64,000 nucleotides of DNA from Celeribacter persicus (GCF_003050785.1 NZ_QAOH01000017.1:1-64000); one strand, 5' to 3'. Positions 26,464-36,244 are shown, counted from the stretch's first letter. A program made the numbers and translations. Notes: generated by a model not told the origin, from the sequence alone.

Positions 26464-26492
26464 TTGCTTGGAAAGCATGCTTTTCATATTGC
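26464..26492 (+). promoter_or_regulatory. Predicted promoter with embedded palindrome, ring-dioxygenase operon
   Basis: TTGCTT (26464-26469), a 17-bp spacer and TATTGC (26487-26492) precede the dioxygenase alpha gene by about 90 bp. The spacer holds a perfect 12-bp palindrome AAAGCATGCTTT (26472-26483), whose core AGCATGC also occurs in the promoter at 16668. A repressor bound here would block transcription; identity of the regulator is inference. Confidence 0.4.
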
Positions 26493-26581
26493 CAGCGGCC
26501 CCGCAAAGCGGTAACACTCCTTCCCACGCGTCTGCGAGGAGCTGGTGCGGCGGAAATCGATTCCAGAGGGAGGAGCCTACG

Positions 26582-27946
26582 ATGAACGTAAAGGCAAATG
26601 TTGGCGCGACGGGCGCTTATTCTGATGCCGAAATTCTTGCAATGATTGACGAGAAGAACGGCAAGTACGACCCTAAGATCTATGTTGACGAGGCTCTTTA
26701 TCGTCTTGAGCTTGAGCGCATTTTTGCGCGCACCTGGATTTGCATGGGTCACGAATCGCAGATCCCGAAGCCGGGCGACTTCACGACCGCCTACATTGGC
26801 GAGGATCCTGTGGTCGTTGTGCGCCAGAAGGACGCCAGCATCCGGGTGTTCCTAAACCAGTGCCAGCACCGCGGAATGAGGATCTGCCGGGCCGATTCGG
26901 GCAACGCTAAGTCCTTTACATGTACCTACCATGGTTGGGCATACAATCAGGGTGGCGATCTGGTAAGCGTCCCGATGGAGAAGGAAGCCTTCGGTGGTTG
27001 CCTGAACAAGGCGGAGTGGGGACCGAAGCAGGCGCGCGTCGAAACCTACAAGGGCCTGATTTTTGCCAACTGGGACGCCGACGCGCCTCCGCTCGACGAA
27101 TACCTGGGTGACGTCAAATTCTATATGGACATTATGCTCGACCGCTGTGAGGAGGGGACCGAGGCGATCCCCGGCATCCAGAAGTGGGTCATTCCCTGCA
27201 ACTGGAAGTTCGCGGCAGAGCAGTTCGCTTCGGACGCTTATCATGCAGGCACCACCTCACACCTGTCCGGCATCATGGCCGGTGTGCCGGAAGATGTGGA
27301 TATTACCCAGGTTGCCCCTCCGACGGAGGGCTTGAATGTCCATTTGGAGAACGGCCATGGTTGCGGCCTCTTCTTGCGCAACCCGATGTTCTACATGACT
27401 ATTGTTGGGCCGAAGGTGACGGAATACCTGACGACCGGGCCAGCATACGAGGAGGCAGTGCGGCGTTTGGGTCAGGGACGAGCGGACGTGAACCTTTGCC
27501 ATACCAACGTCTTCCCGAACCTGTCGTTCCTGGCAGGGATCAACACGGTCCGGATGTGGCAGCCTCGCGGTCCGAACGAGATCGAGGTCTGGACCTTCAC
27601 TCTCGTTGACAAAACTGCCCCGCAGGAGATCAAGGATGAATGGCGTCGCCATACATCGCGCACTTTCTCGGCGGGCGGCGTGTTCGAGCAGGATGATGGC
27701 GAAAACTGGTGCGACATCCAGCAAGTGCTGCGCGGCCATGTTGCCCAAAACCAGAAGTTCAACATCGAGATGGGCTCGCATACAGTGACGGCCGATAATC
27801 CTGAGGGCTTCCCCGGGCTGAGCTTCGCCTACACCTATAGTGAGGAGTCGGCGCGAGGCGTGTACCGTTATTGGACGCAGATCATGACCGCACCGGATTG
27901 GGATGCAATCCGCCGGATCGAGCAACGGCCGCTCGCGGCAGAGTAA
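26582..27946 (+). CDS. Ring-hydroxylating dioxygenase, alpha subunit (biphenyl/toluene type)
   Basis: 454 residues. The Rieske [2Fe-2S] ligands are in CQHRGM and CTYHGW (about residues 100-125), and the mononuclear iron site is DAYHAGTTSH, with His-x5-His spacing as in biphenyl/toluene dioxygenases rather than the x4 spacing of Pseudomonas naphthalene dioxygenase. QKWVIPCNWKFAAEQF, HPRGPNE-like QPRGPNEIEVW and VFEQDDGENW are also BphA1-like. It inserts O2 as a cis-diol into an aromatic ring. It leads an operon with beta, ferredoxin, dehydrogenase and aldehyde dehydrogenase genes. The start follows GAGGGAGGAG. Confidence 0.94.
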   Translation: MNVKANVGATGAYSDAEILAMIDEKNGKYDPKIYVDEALYRLELERIFARTWICMGHESQIPKPGDFTTAYIGEDPVVVVRQKDASIRVFLNQCQHRGMRICRADSGNAKSFTCTYHGWAYNQGGDLVSVPMEKEAFGGCLNKAEWGPKQARVETYKGLIFANWDADAPPLDEYLGDVKFYMDIMLDRCEEGTEAIPGIQKWVIPCNWKFAAEQFASDAYHAGTTSHLSGIMAGVPEDVDITQVAPPTEGLNVHLENGHGCGLFLRNPMFYMTIVGPKVTEYLTTGPAYEEAVRRLGQGRADVNLCHTNVFPNLSFLAGINTVRMWQPRGPNEIEVWTFTLVDKTAPQEIKDEWRRHTSRTFSAGGVFEQDDGENWCDIQQVLRGHVAQNQKFNIEMGSHTVTADNPEGFPGLSFAYTYSEESARGVYRYWTQIMTAPDWDAIRRIEQRPLAAE

Positions 27947-27984
27947 CGTTCAATCGGCGGCAAATGTCCGCTTATGTATCAAAC

Positions 27985-28008
27985 GTCTGCCGATACGCCT
28001 CGGCAGAC
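27985..28008. other. Intercistronic hairpin between dioxygenase alpha and beta genes
   Basis: GTCTGCCGA and TCGGCAGAC form a perfect 9-bp stem with a 6-nt loop, 38 bp after the alpha stop and 24 bp before the beta start. There is no T-tract; it could tune the alpha to beta mRNA ratio. Confidence 0.6.
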
Positions 28009-28032
28009 ACTTTACGATGAGGGAGGAATAAG

Positions 28033-28906
<874 letters not shown>

Positions 28907-28937
28907 AAAACAGCGTCAAAAACAGGGAGGAATTACA

Positions 28938-29771
28938 ATGCAACTCAAGGATCAAGTCGCGCTCGTGACGGGCGGAGGGTCCGGTCTTGGACTCGCCATC
29001 GTGGAACGCTTCGTCGAGGAAGGCGCACGTGTTGCAATCTTTGACCGCTCGCAAGAGCGCATCGACGACGCGGTGAAAGCGTTTGGCGACAAGGTCGTCG
29101 GCATCGCGGGCGACGTTCGCAAAGTGGACGACAACAATCGGGCGGTGGCCGAGTGCGTCAGCGCCTTCGGCAAGCTCGACACGTTCGTCGGAAATGCGGG
29201 CATCTGGGACTACTCGAAAACCATGGTCTCGACAGAAGATGACGAACTGTCATCTGCTTTCGACGAGATGTTCGCCATCAACGTCAAGGGCTATGTCCTT
29301 GGAGCCAAGGCGGCATTGCCAGAGCTTTACAAGACCAAGGGCCACATGATCTTTACCGCGTCGAACGCTGCCTTTTATCCAGGCGGTGGCGGTGTTCTTT
29401 ACACGGCAACGAAGCATGCGGTGGTCGGCATGATCAAGCAGATGGCGCATGAATTTGCACCGCACGTACGGGTCAATGGCGTCGCGCCAGGTGGTATCGG
29501 TGGCAGCAACCTCGCCGGAACCAGTGCCCTTTCGCAAGAGGGAATCAAGTTTTCCGATATTCCGCTCGACGACCTGATGAAGCAAATGCTGCCGCTTGAA
29601 CGTGCATTCAATGCGCGGGAATATGCTGGCGCCTACGCCTTCTTCGCCAATCGTCGCGACAATACGCCGGGCACTGGTGCCGTACTGAATTTCGACGGCG
29701 GTATCGGCATGCGGGGCTTTGGGTCTCCGAATATGGGCGCAGAGCTCGTTGCAAAGTTCGGCGCAATTTAA
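28938..29771 (+). CDS. cis-dihydrodiol dehydrogenase (short-chain dehydrogenase)
   Basis: 277 residues. The NAD-binding motif is TGGGSGLGLA (residues 11-20), NAGIWD follows, and the catalytic Ser/Tyr/Lys are in TASNAAF and YTATKHA. The C-terminal NFDGGIGMRGF is characteristic of BphB/NahB-type cis-dihydrodiol dehydrogenases. It restores aromaticity, giving the diol for extradiol cleavage. The ATG at 28938 follows AGGGAGGAAT. Confidence 0.92.
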   Translation: MQLKDQVALVTGGGSGLGLAIVERFVEEGARVAIFDRSQERIDDAVKAFGDKVVGIAGDVRKVDDNNRAVAECVSAFGKLDTFVGNAGIWDYSKTMVSTEDDELSSAFDEMFAINVKGYVLGAKAALPELYKTKGHMIFTASNAAFYPGGGGVLYTATKHAVVGMIKQMAHEFAPHVRVNGVAPGGIGGSNLAGTSALSQEGIKFSDIPLDDLMKQMLPLERAFNAREYAGAYAFFANRRDNTPGTGAVLNFDGGIGMRGFGSPNMGAELVAKFGAI

Positions 29772-29779
29772 CCATAGCC

Positions 29780-29804
29780 GTGCGCACGGATAGGCCGTGC
29801 GCAC
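29780..29804. other. Intercistronic hairpin before the aldehyde dehydrogenase gene
   Basis: GTGCGCACGG and CCGTGCGCAC are perfect complements around a 5-nt loop, just after the dehydrogenase stop. Without a T-tract it is more likely an mRNA-stabilising or processing element than a terminator. Confidence 0.6.
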
Positions 29805-29898
29805 AGTTGAAACTGGGTCGTTCTCTGGACGAATCCTCGCGAGGCTTTTGGCTGACGCAGGTTTCAAGAACAGAGAAGTAAACTTAAGAGGACATGGA

Positions 29899-31350
29899 AT
29901 GACTATTCAGCTCTATATCGACAATGAGGCGCAGAATGCCACAGGCAACGCCACATTTGAACGCCGCTCACCTGTAAGTGGCGAAGTCGTGACGCGTGGC
30001 GCAGCTGCCACGCCAGGGGATGCCGTGGCCGCGATCGAATCTGCCGAACGCGCCTTTGCGTCCTGGTCGCAGACTGGTCCGGGCCATCGCCGCGCCCTGC
30101 TCATGAAGGCCGCGGAAGAGATCGAAAAGCGCACGGAAGATTTCGTTGTCGCCATGAAAGCCGAAGTCGGGGCAGGCGAACTCTGGGCACGCTTCAATGT
30201 CATGCTCGCGGCGAATGTTTTCCGCGAAGCCGCAGCGATGACCACGCAGATTCAGGGCAGCACTATCCCGTCTGACAAGCCGGGCACGTTGTCGATGACC
30301 GTGAGACAGCCGGTAGGTGTGATCCTGTCGATCGTGCCTTGGAACGGGCCGATTGTGCTGGCAGCGCGGGCCATTGCCTATCCGCTGATGTGCGGCAACA
30401 CCGTTGTTTTCCGCGCCTCGGAAACCTCTCCCAAGACCCATGTGCTGGTTGCTGAGGCCGTCCATGCGGCCGGTTTTCCCGCAGGAACGCTCAACTTCGT
30501 GATCAACGACCCAAAGGACGCACCCGAAGTCGTAGAGGCAATGATCGCGCATCCAGCCGTGCGGCGTGTCAACTTCACCGGTTCGACGCATGTTGGCCGG
30601 ATCATTGCTGCGGCTTGTGGCCGCCATCTCAAGCGTAGCCTGATGGAACTCGGCGACAAGTCCCCCATGGTGGTCCTCGCGGATGCGGATATCGACGGCG
30701 CAGTGAATGCGACCATCTTCGGTGCCTTCCTCTATCAGGGCCAGATCTGCATGACGACAGAGCGTGCCATCGTCGATGAGTCTGTCGCCGATGCGTTCGT
30801 CGAGAAACTCGCCGCGCGGGCAGCACAGCTGGAGGCGGGCGATCCACGCACTCAGGCGGCTTGCGCGCTTGGTCCGATCATCAGCCAGGGCGCAGTTAAT
30901 CACCTGAACGGTTTGCTTGCCGACGCGACCGAAAAAGGTGCGAAGATACGGACTGGCGGGCTTGCAGACAGCACCCTGATGTCGCCGACTGTGCTCGATG
31001 GTGTCACATCCAAGATGCGCATCTACTCCGAGGAAGCCTTTGGTCCGATCTTGCAGGTGATCCGTGTCAACGGCGCGGACGAAGCTGTTCGGGTGGCCAA
31101 TGACACTGAATACGGCCTGTCTGCTGCTGTCTTCGGGACAGACATGGTCCACGCACTTGATGTCGCAATGCGCCTTCAGACGGGTTCAGTGCACATCAAC
31201 GGCTCCACCGTCTCGAATGAAGCCCAAGCGCCTTATGGCGGCACGAAGGCCAGCGGTTGGGGCCAGTTCGACAGCACTGCGGTGATTGATGAATTCACCG
31301 AGCTGAAGTGGATTACGATCGAACAGCCGTCCCAACAGTATCCCCTGTAA
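29899..31350 (+). CDS. Aldehyde dehydrogenase, salicylaldehyde dehydrogenase-like
   Basis: 483 residues of the NAD-dependent ALDH superfamily. SIVPWNGPIVLAAR is the cofactor region, LMELGDKSPMVVLADADID holds the general-base Glu, and FLYQGQICMTTER the nucleophilic Cys. These blocks resemble NahF/DoxF salicylaldehyde dehydrogenases. It would oxidise the aldehyde from the hydratase-aldolase to salicylate. The start at ATG 29899 follows AAGAGG. It is last in the dioxygenase operon. Confidence 0.88.
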   Translation: MTIQLYIDNEAQNATGNATFERRSPVSGEVVTRGAAATPGDAVAAIESAERAFASWSQTGPGHRRALLMKAAEEIEKRTEDFVVAMKAEVGAGELWARFNVMLAANVFREAAAMTTQIQGSTIPSDKPGTLSMTVRQPVGVILSIVPWNGPIVLAARAIAYPLMCGNTVVFRASETSPKTHVLVAEAVHAAGFPAGTLNFVINDPKDAPEVVEAMIAHPAVRRVNFTGSTHVGRIIAAACGRHLKRSLMELGDKSPMVVLADADIDGAVNATIFGAFLYQGQICMTTERAIVDESVADAFVEKLAARAAQLEAGDPRTQAACALGPIISQGAVNHLNGLLADATEKGAKIRTGGLADSTLMSPTVLDGVTSKMRIYSEEAFGPILQVIRVNGADEAVRVANDTEYGLSAAVFGTDMVHALDVAMRLQTGSVHINGSTVSNEAQAPYGGTKASGWGQFDSTAVIDEFTELKWITIEQPSQQYPL

Positions 31351-31362
31351 GGCAGGCCAGAA

Positions 31363-31432
31363 ACCGGGCGGATGAGGTTGGGAAAATGATTGCCATCGGT
31401 GATGGTGATGATCCTATTCGCATCCGCCCGGT
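31363..31432. repeat. 12-bp inverted repeat at the island's right boundary
   Basis: ACCGGGCGGATG (31363-31374) and CATCCGCCCGGT (31421-31432) are perfect complements 46 bp apart. The right arm ends where an IS fragment begins. It may be a long-loop terminator for the dioxygenase operon or the trace of a recombination event. Confidence 0.45.
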
Positions 31433-31785
31433 CAGAATCTGTCGGCTGGAGTGGGCAAAAGCTGGTGGGTCTCATCCGGAATGCGGTCATCGCCCAGTTC
31501 GATCCCGGCAAAGCGGCGCATCGCCTGGCTGTCGTAGAGGGTCTCCTCGGCCATCGGGTCGCTCAGAGCATACCAGTTCCGAAGGAAATAGACCCGCAGC
31601 ATCACCTCCAGAGCCATCGGTGGCCGACCGCCCTTTGGCCCGGCCTTGGGATAGTGCGGCACGATCAGCGCAAGCAGCCGAACCCACGGCACCACCGCAT
31701 CCATCTCCGCCAAGAACAACTCCCGCCGCGTCCGTTTCTTCTTCATGGCGTCGCGCAGGCCGGGAAGAGCGGGCTGTTTCGGCAT
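31432..31785 (-). pseudogene. IS5-family transposase, N-terminal fragment
   Basis: 117 residues (MPKQPALPG to GDDRIPDET) match the N-terminal DUF772-type domain of IS5-family transposases (GGRPPMALEVMLRVYFLRNWY, DSQAMRRFAGIEL). The catalytic domain is absent: homology ends at about 31460 and the frame stops at 31432. Only the upstream IS end survives (31840-31857). Confidence 0.85.
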
Positions 31786-31839
31786 CGCAAGGACTCCTTG
31801 CAGGGACACCCAAGTCTACCAGATCACGCCAAAAGTGGT

Positions 31840-31857
31840 GGGTTTTTCAGACGTTCC
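31840..31857. repeat. Surviving end of the truncated IS5-family element
   Basis: Read on the minus strand this is GGAACGTCTGAAAAACCC, the style of an IS5-family terminal repeat, placed upstream of the transposase fragment. It touches the stop codon of the E1 gene at 31858. The matching opposite end is missing. Confidence 0.6.
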
Positions 31858-34230
31858 TTAAACAACGGCAATCTTGCGCCCTGTTGTCAAGCCATTGATC
31901 TTCTCTATCATACTTTGCGCATCAATTTTGTAGTATTGGTACAGCTCGCCAATAGTCCCAGTCTGCCCAAAGCGTTCCACACCCAACGGAATCGTCTGGT
32001 GGCCCTGAACCGCACCGAGCCATGACAATGTCGCGGGGTGTCCGTCAATTACCGTGAGAAGGCGGCAATGCGGCGGCAAATCTTGCAAGAGGCGTTCAAC
32101 ATGACTAGTCGCGCCCTGCTGGCCACGTGCCCGAGCGCGCTGTGCCGCCGTCCAGCCCGCGCTCAGCCGATCCGCCGAGGTAACGGCCAGCACGCCGATG
32201 TCACGCCTCGCATCGGCCATCGCGCCTGCGGCGCGGATCGCTTCGGGCGCAATGACACCTTGATAAGCGATCACCACCTCGCAGTTGGGTCCGGGCCGAC
32301 GCAACCAATAAGCGCCGTCTATAGTTCCTTGCTGCCAATCCCCATTCGGGCGCTTGCCGGGCTGTTCCACCGGGTTCGTCGAGAGCCGCAGATAGACGGA
32401 GCCGCCGGCTTCATCGCGCAGCCAGGTGCGCTCGTCAGGATTGCCTGAACCGTCCCGCTGGAGATAGCCTAAGGCCCACTCCATGATAACTGCCAATTCA
32501 TCGGCAAAGGCGGGCTCAAAGGCGGCCAGTCCGTCTTGGCTCATCCCGATCAAGGGTGTGCCGATAGATTGATGCGCACCGCCTTCGGGTGCCAGCGTAA
32601 CGCCCGAGGGCGTACCTACCACCATGAACCGCGCGTCCTGATAGCAAGCGTAGTTCAAAGCATCGAGCCCGCGCGCCACGAAAGGATCGTAGAGTGTCCC
32701 GATCGGGATCAGCCGCTTGCCGAACAGTGAATGCGACAGCCCCGCCGCCGCCAGCAACAGAAACAGGTTCATCTCGGCGATGCCAAGTTCGATGTGTTGA
32801 CCTTTCGGCGTGAATTCCCATTTCGCGGTTGAGGGGATGCGATGCTCGATAAAGGCATCGGCCTGCTCAGTGCGGGCAAACAGCTTGCGCCGGTTCACCC
32901 AGGGGCCGAGATTGGTGGTGCCGGTCACGTCGGGCGACATCGTCACGATGCGCTCCGCCATAAGGCTGTCGCCTTTGGACAAATCATCAAGGATCTTGCC
33001 GAATGCCATCTGTGTCGATATCTCGCGGTCAGATGACAGGGCAATCTCGGGAACCGGCAATACCGCGTCGGTGAAGCGGCGACGACCTTTGGCAAAAAAG
33101 GGCACCTTGTCGAGGAACTTTTGCAGCGCGGCGGCGTCTGGCACGGTGGCGAACTTGTCCCACTCCTGCCCCGCCGGCACGCCCATATGTTGTTGCCAGT
33201 CGGCCATCTGGTTCTTGGTCATTAAGCCACCGTGGTTGTCCTTGTGGCCCGCAATGGGTGTGCCCCAGCCCTTGATCGTATAAGCAAGAAAACATGTGGG
33301 ACGGTCGTCGGTGACATTGGCAAACACCTCGGCCATGGTCTCGACACAGTTGCCGCCAAGATTCTCCATCAGCGCCGCGAGTTCCGTATCATTGCGCTTG
33401 CCGATCAGCGCCGTCACCGGCCCCTGATCACCAAGATCATCCATCAACCGTTTGCGCCAGACCGCGCCGCCCTGATAGGTCAGGGCGGAATATTGCTGGT
33501 TCGGGCAGGCGTCGATCCAATCGCGCAGGGCGTTGCCACCCTCTTCTTCAAAGGCCGCGCGCTGCAGAGCGCCGTACTTCACGCGAATGACATTCCAGCT
33601 GAAAGCTTCGAAGATTTTTTCTACTCGCGAAAACAGGCCTTCGCGCACCACACCGTCTAATGACTGGCGGTTGTAGTCGATGATCCACCAGCAGTTGCGC
33701 AGATCGTTCTTCCAGCCCTCTTGCAACGCTTCATAGATATTACCTTCGTCCAGTTCGGCATCGCCGACCAGCGCCACATGGCGGCCAGCAGCCAGGTCGC
33801 TGCTCCAGTCTTTGGCCATCAAGTAATCCTGTACGATCGACCCGAAAGCGGTAATCGCCACGCCCAACCCTACAGAGCCGGTCGAATAATCCACGTCGTC
33901 CACATCCTTGGTGCGGCTGGGATAGCTTTGCACGCCCTCGAACCCGCGAAAGTTCTTCATCTTATCAAGCGTTTGATGACCCATCAGGTATTGCATGGCA
34001 TGAAAGATCGGCGAGGCGTGCGGCTTTACCGCTACGCGATCTTCGGGTCGCAGCGCGGAAAAGTATAGCGCCGTCATGATCGACACCATCGAGGCCGAGC
34101 TGGCTTGATGGCCACCAACCTTGATTCCGTCTACCTTTGGCCGGATGTGGTTGGCGTGATGAATCATCCAATGCGACAACCACAACAAACGGTCCTGAAG
34201 CGTTTTGAGATGGACTGTGTCAGATGTCAT
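31858..34230 (-). CDS. Homodimeric 2-oxoacid dehydrogenase E1-like / transketolase-family protein (MdeB-like)
   Basis: 790 residues with the AceE-type layout: thiamine diphosphate site with GDAELDEGNIYEAL in the N-terminal half, a middle pyrimidine-binding domain (QHIELGIAEMNLFLLL), and a C-terminal transketolase domain. It resembles MdeB, the E1 homologue linked to 2-oxobutyrate use beside methionine gamma-lyase in Pseudomonas. The divergent Lrp-type gene fits the MdeR position, but no lyase gene is present. The start MTSDTVHLK follows GAGGG. The IS end abuts the stop codon, so a few C-terminal residues may be altered. Confidence 0.82.
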   Translation of the reverse strand: MTSDTVHLKTLQDRLLWLSHWMIHHANHIRPKVDGIKVGGHQASSASMVSIMTALYFSALRPEDRVAVKPHASPIFHAMQYLMGHQTLDKMKNFRGFEGVQSYPSRTKDVDDVDYSTGSVGLGVAITAFGSIVQDYLMAKDWSSDLAAGRHVALVGDAELDEGNIYEALQEGWKNDLRNCWWIIDYNRQSLDGVVREGLFSRVEKIFEAFSWNVIRVKYGALQRAAFEEEGGNALRDWIDACPNQQYSALTYQGGAVWRKRLMDDLGDQGPVTALIGKRNDTELAALMENLGGNCVETMAEVFANVTDDRPTCFLAYTIKGWGTPIAGHKDNHGGLMTKNQMADWQQHMGVPAGQEWDKFATVPDAAALQKFLDKVPFFAKGRRRFTDAVLPVPEIALSSDREISTQMAFGKILDDLSKGDSLMAERIVTMSPDVTGTTNLGPWVNRRKLFARTEQADAFIEHRIPSTAKWEFTPKGQHIELGIAEMNLFLLLAAAGLSHSLFGKRLIPIGTLYDPFVARGLDALNYACYQDARFMVVGTPSGVTLAPEGGAHQSIGTPLIGMSQDGLAAFEPAFADELAVIMEWALGYLQRDGSGNPDERTWLRDEAGGSVYLRLSTNPVEQPGKRPNGDWQQGTIDGAYWLRRPGPNCEVVIAYQGVIAPEAIRAAGAMADARRDIGVLAVTSADRLSAGWTAAQRARARGQQGATSHVERLLQDLPPHCRLLTVIDGHPATLSWLGAVQGHQTIPLGVERFGQTGTIGELYQYYKIDAQSMIEKINGLTTGRKIAVV

Positions 34231-34357
34231 TTTCGGCCCTCGCATTCAAAGCTTGAAGTGTTGCGAGACTAGCAACAATAGTCTGACGCTTCTCGCCTAT
34301 TTTACGAAGATTTTATGTGTTATGTGGTGACAGTAGCCACTATTTCGGAAAAACTTG

Positions 34358-34879
34358 ATGATTAGCACCAACCTTGATTCTTACGATGTGGGTATTCTGC
34401 ATGTCCTGCAGCGTAACGGACGTGCCACAATCAACGAACTGGCCGAAGCCGTCGGACTTAGTCCATCCCCGGTGGCCCGCAGGCTGCGCATTTTAGAGAA
34501 TGCGGGCGTGATCACAGGCTATGCTGCGCTGATCGACGAAACTGCTTTGGGTTATGAATTTTCCGTGTTTGTCTCGGTCAAACTTGACCGTCAAGTGGAC
34601 GACGCACTGGCCAGCTTCGAAGCCGCGGTGTGCAGCTTTCCTGAAGTTGTCGATTGTTGGCTGATGACCGGCAACCGCGACTATCTGCTGCGCATTGCAA
34701 CGCGCGGGCCTTCCGATTTTGAACGCTTCCTAACCAGCACCTTCACCAAAGTTTCAGGTGTAGCATCTATTGAAAGCTCAATCCCACTGAGACGCGTCAA
34801 GGCAGGCTTGTCACGCACGCTGAAACTTGATGCCAAAGGATATCAAAGGCAAACAACAACTGGGCGTGGTGGATCCTAA
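34358..34879 (+). CDS. Lrp/AsnC-family transcriptional regulator
   Basis: 173 residues: an N-terminal helix-turn-helix (LDSYDVGILHVLQRNGRATINELAEAVGLS and SPVARRLRILENAGVI) and a C-terminal RAM ligand-binding domain (EVVDCWLMTGNRDYLLRI). It is divergent from the E1-like gene, 128 bp away, and is expected to control it in response to an amino acid or 2-oxoacid. The ATG at 34358 overlaps a possible TTG one codon earlier. Confidence 0.9.
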   Translation: MISTNLDSYDVGILHVLQRNGRATINELAEAVGLSPSPVARRLRILENAGVITGYAALIDETALGYEFSVFVSVKLDRQVDDALASFEAAVCSFPEVVDCWLMTGNRDYLLRIATRGPSDFERFLTSTFTKVSGVASIESSIPLRRVKAGLSRTLKLDAKGYQRQTTTGRGGS

Positions 34880-35309
34880 ACGAGATCTCTTGGCACTGTC
34901 ATTTGTGGACGTATATGGACCCCGCCTGATTGCAACAGGCTAACTTGGTCTGGTTCGGCGATCACGATTGCAGACGTATATCCGGCTTCCTTGAGCGGCC
35001 CGATGTTTCGTCGCCGCGAGCCCCGATGGATTTCCGCGCGCTTCTTCCTCATTGGCTCCAAGGCATCGGCTTTCGCCGCGCCGGTCCACACATCAGGTTC
35101 AAGAAGCGATCAGGGTGACCCTTTCACCATCTCCTGCCAGTTGTTGCAACCTTTCGGGGAGCGCGTGTCAACGGCGGAGTAAAAACCAGCCACGTGGCGG
35201 CGCAAAATCAGGCCAATGACGGGCGCCAGGCGCCATGGCGCGCGCGCTTGTCACATAGCTGGCGCGTGCCATGGCGCTTGGCCCGCAGGGCCAATCCTGT
35301 GGCGGATGA
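34880..35309. other. Gene-free stretch with a palindromic repeat
   Basis: No convincing gene is seen in these 430 bp. At 35229-35277 two near-palindromic units centred on GCGCCATGGC form an imperfect long inverted repeat. The stretch probably consists of insertion scar sequence between the regulator and the IS21 remnant. Confidence 0.4.
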
Positions 35310-36074
35310 TCAGGTTGGGGCTTCGGCCTTTCGGGCGCGGCTTTGGGCGAGCCGATAGCTGTCGCCGTTCATCTCGAGGATGTTGACGTGATGCGTCAGT
35401 CGATCGAGCAGTGCGCCAGTCAAGCGTTCGGTGCCGAAGGTCTCGGTCCATTCGTCGAACGGCAGGTTGCTGGTGATCAGCGTGGCCCCGCGCTCATAGC
35501 GCTGCGAGATCACCTCGAACAGTAGCTCGGCACCGGTCTTGGAGAGCGGCACGAAGCCCAACTCGTCGATGATGAGCAGCTTGACGGCGGCCAGCTGCTT
35601 TTGCAGGCAGAGCAGGCGACGTTCGTCGCGGGCCTCCATCAGTTCGTTGACCAGCGCGGCGGCGGTGATGAAGCTGACCGGCAGCCCCTTCTGGCAGGCG
35701 GCCAGCCCCAGCCCGAGGGCAATATGGGTCTTGCCTGTGCCGCTGGGCCCCAAGGCGATGACGTTCTCGCGTCGGTCGATCCATTCGCAGCGGGCAAGTT
35801 CCAGCACCTGCATCTTGTTGAGCTTCGGGATCGCCTTGAAGTCGAAGCTGTCGAGGCTCTTTGTGGCTGGGAACTTCGCAGCCTTGATCCGCCGTTCGAT
35901 CATCCTACGCTCGCGGTCGATCAGTTCCAGCTCGACGAGACGCGCCAGGAACTGGACGTGATCCCGACCCTCGGCGGCGCATTGGCGGGCAAGCTTGTCG
36001 TATTCCCGAAGGAAGGTGGGCAGCTTCAGCGTCTTGAGATGATCCGCGAGCAGGATCTTCGGGGCCACGGTCAT
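35310..36074 (-). CDS. istB: IS21-family helper ATPase IstB
   Basis: 254 residues starting MTVAPKILLADHLK. AAA+ motifs are Walker A GPSGTGKTHIA and Walker B LLIIDELGFVPLS, followed by TSNLPFDEW and LLDRLTHHVNILE, all typical of IstB. IstB assists the IstA transposase. The start overlaps the istA stop by 4 bp (ATGA), the standard IS21 arrangement. It appears intact, but its partner is only a remnant, so the element is not autonomous. Confidence 0.94.
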   Translation of the reverse strand: MTVAPKILLADHLKTLKLPTFLREYDKLARQCAAEGRDHVQFLARLVELELIDRERRMIERRIKAAKFPATKSLDSFDFKAIPKLNKMQVLELARCEWIDRRENVIALGPSGTGKTHIALGLGLAACQKGLPVSFITAAALVNELMEARDERRLLCLQKQLAAVKLLIIDELGFVPLSKTGAELLFEVISQRYERGATLITSNLPFDEWTETFGTERLTGALLDRLTHHVNILEMNGDSYRLAQSRARKAEAPT

Positions 36075-36172
36075 GCTGCATCCTCCGACAGCAGGGACAT
36101 GTAGCTGGCCGCGGACGTGGTCTCGACGTTCGCCCGAGGCACGTAGGGGTAGACATCGAGGTCCAGCTTCGG
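36071..36172 (-). pseudogene. istA: IS21-family IstA, 3' remnant
   Basis: The minus strand encodes the last 33 residues of IstA (from PKLDLDVYPY to LSEDAA) with TGA at 36071-36073 overlapping the istB start. The rest is gone, cut at the 72-bp palindromic element. Confidence 0.8.
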
Positions 36173-36244
36173 GGGGTCTGATGCCGGGAAAATCAAAAAC
36201 GCTCATGAGAGCGTACTATTTTGCCCCCTCCGGCATCAGACCCC
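36173..36244. repeat. 72-bp palindromic element with Tn3-like GGGGTC ends
   Basis: GGGGTCTGATGCCGG (36173-36187) and its complement (36230-36244) are outward-facing perfect 15-bp ends; a second stem ACGCTC/GAGCGT lies inside. From the right end the sequence runs GGGGTC, an AGGGGGC block, then TACGCT, a layout close to Tn3/Tn5393-type inverted repeats. It separates truncated istA from truncated merF and supplies the merF stop. It could be a tiny Tn3-derived element or a fused pair of transposon ends. No 5-bp duplication flanks it. Confidence 0.6.

Noticed and set aside
34876-35091. 71-codon minus-strand frame with KADALEPMRKKRAEIHRG
   Set aside because: No start with a ribosome site and no family recognised; it may be a scrap but cannot be supported as a gene.
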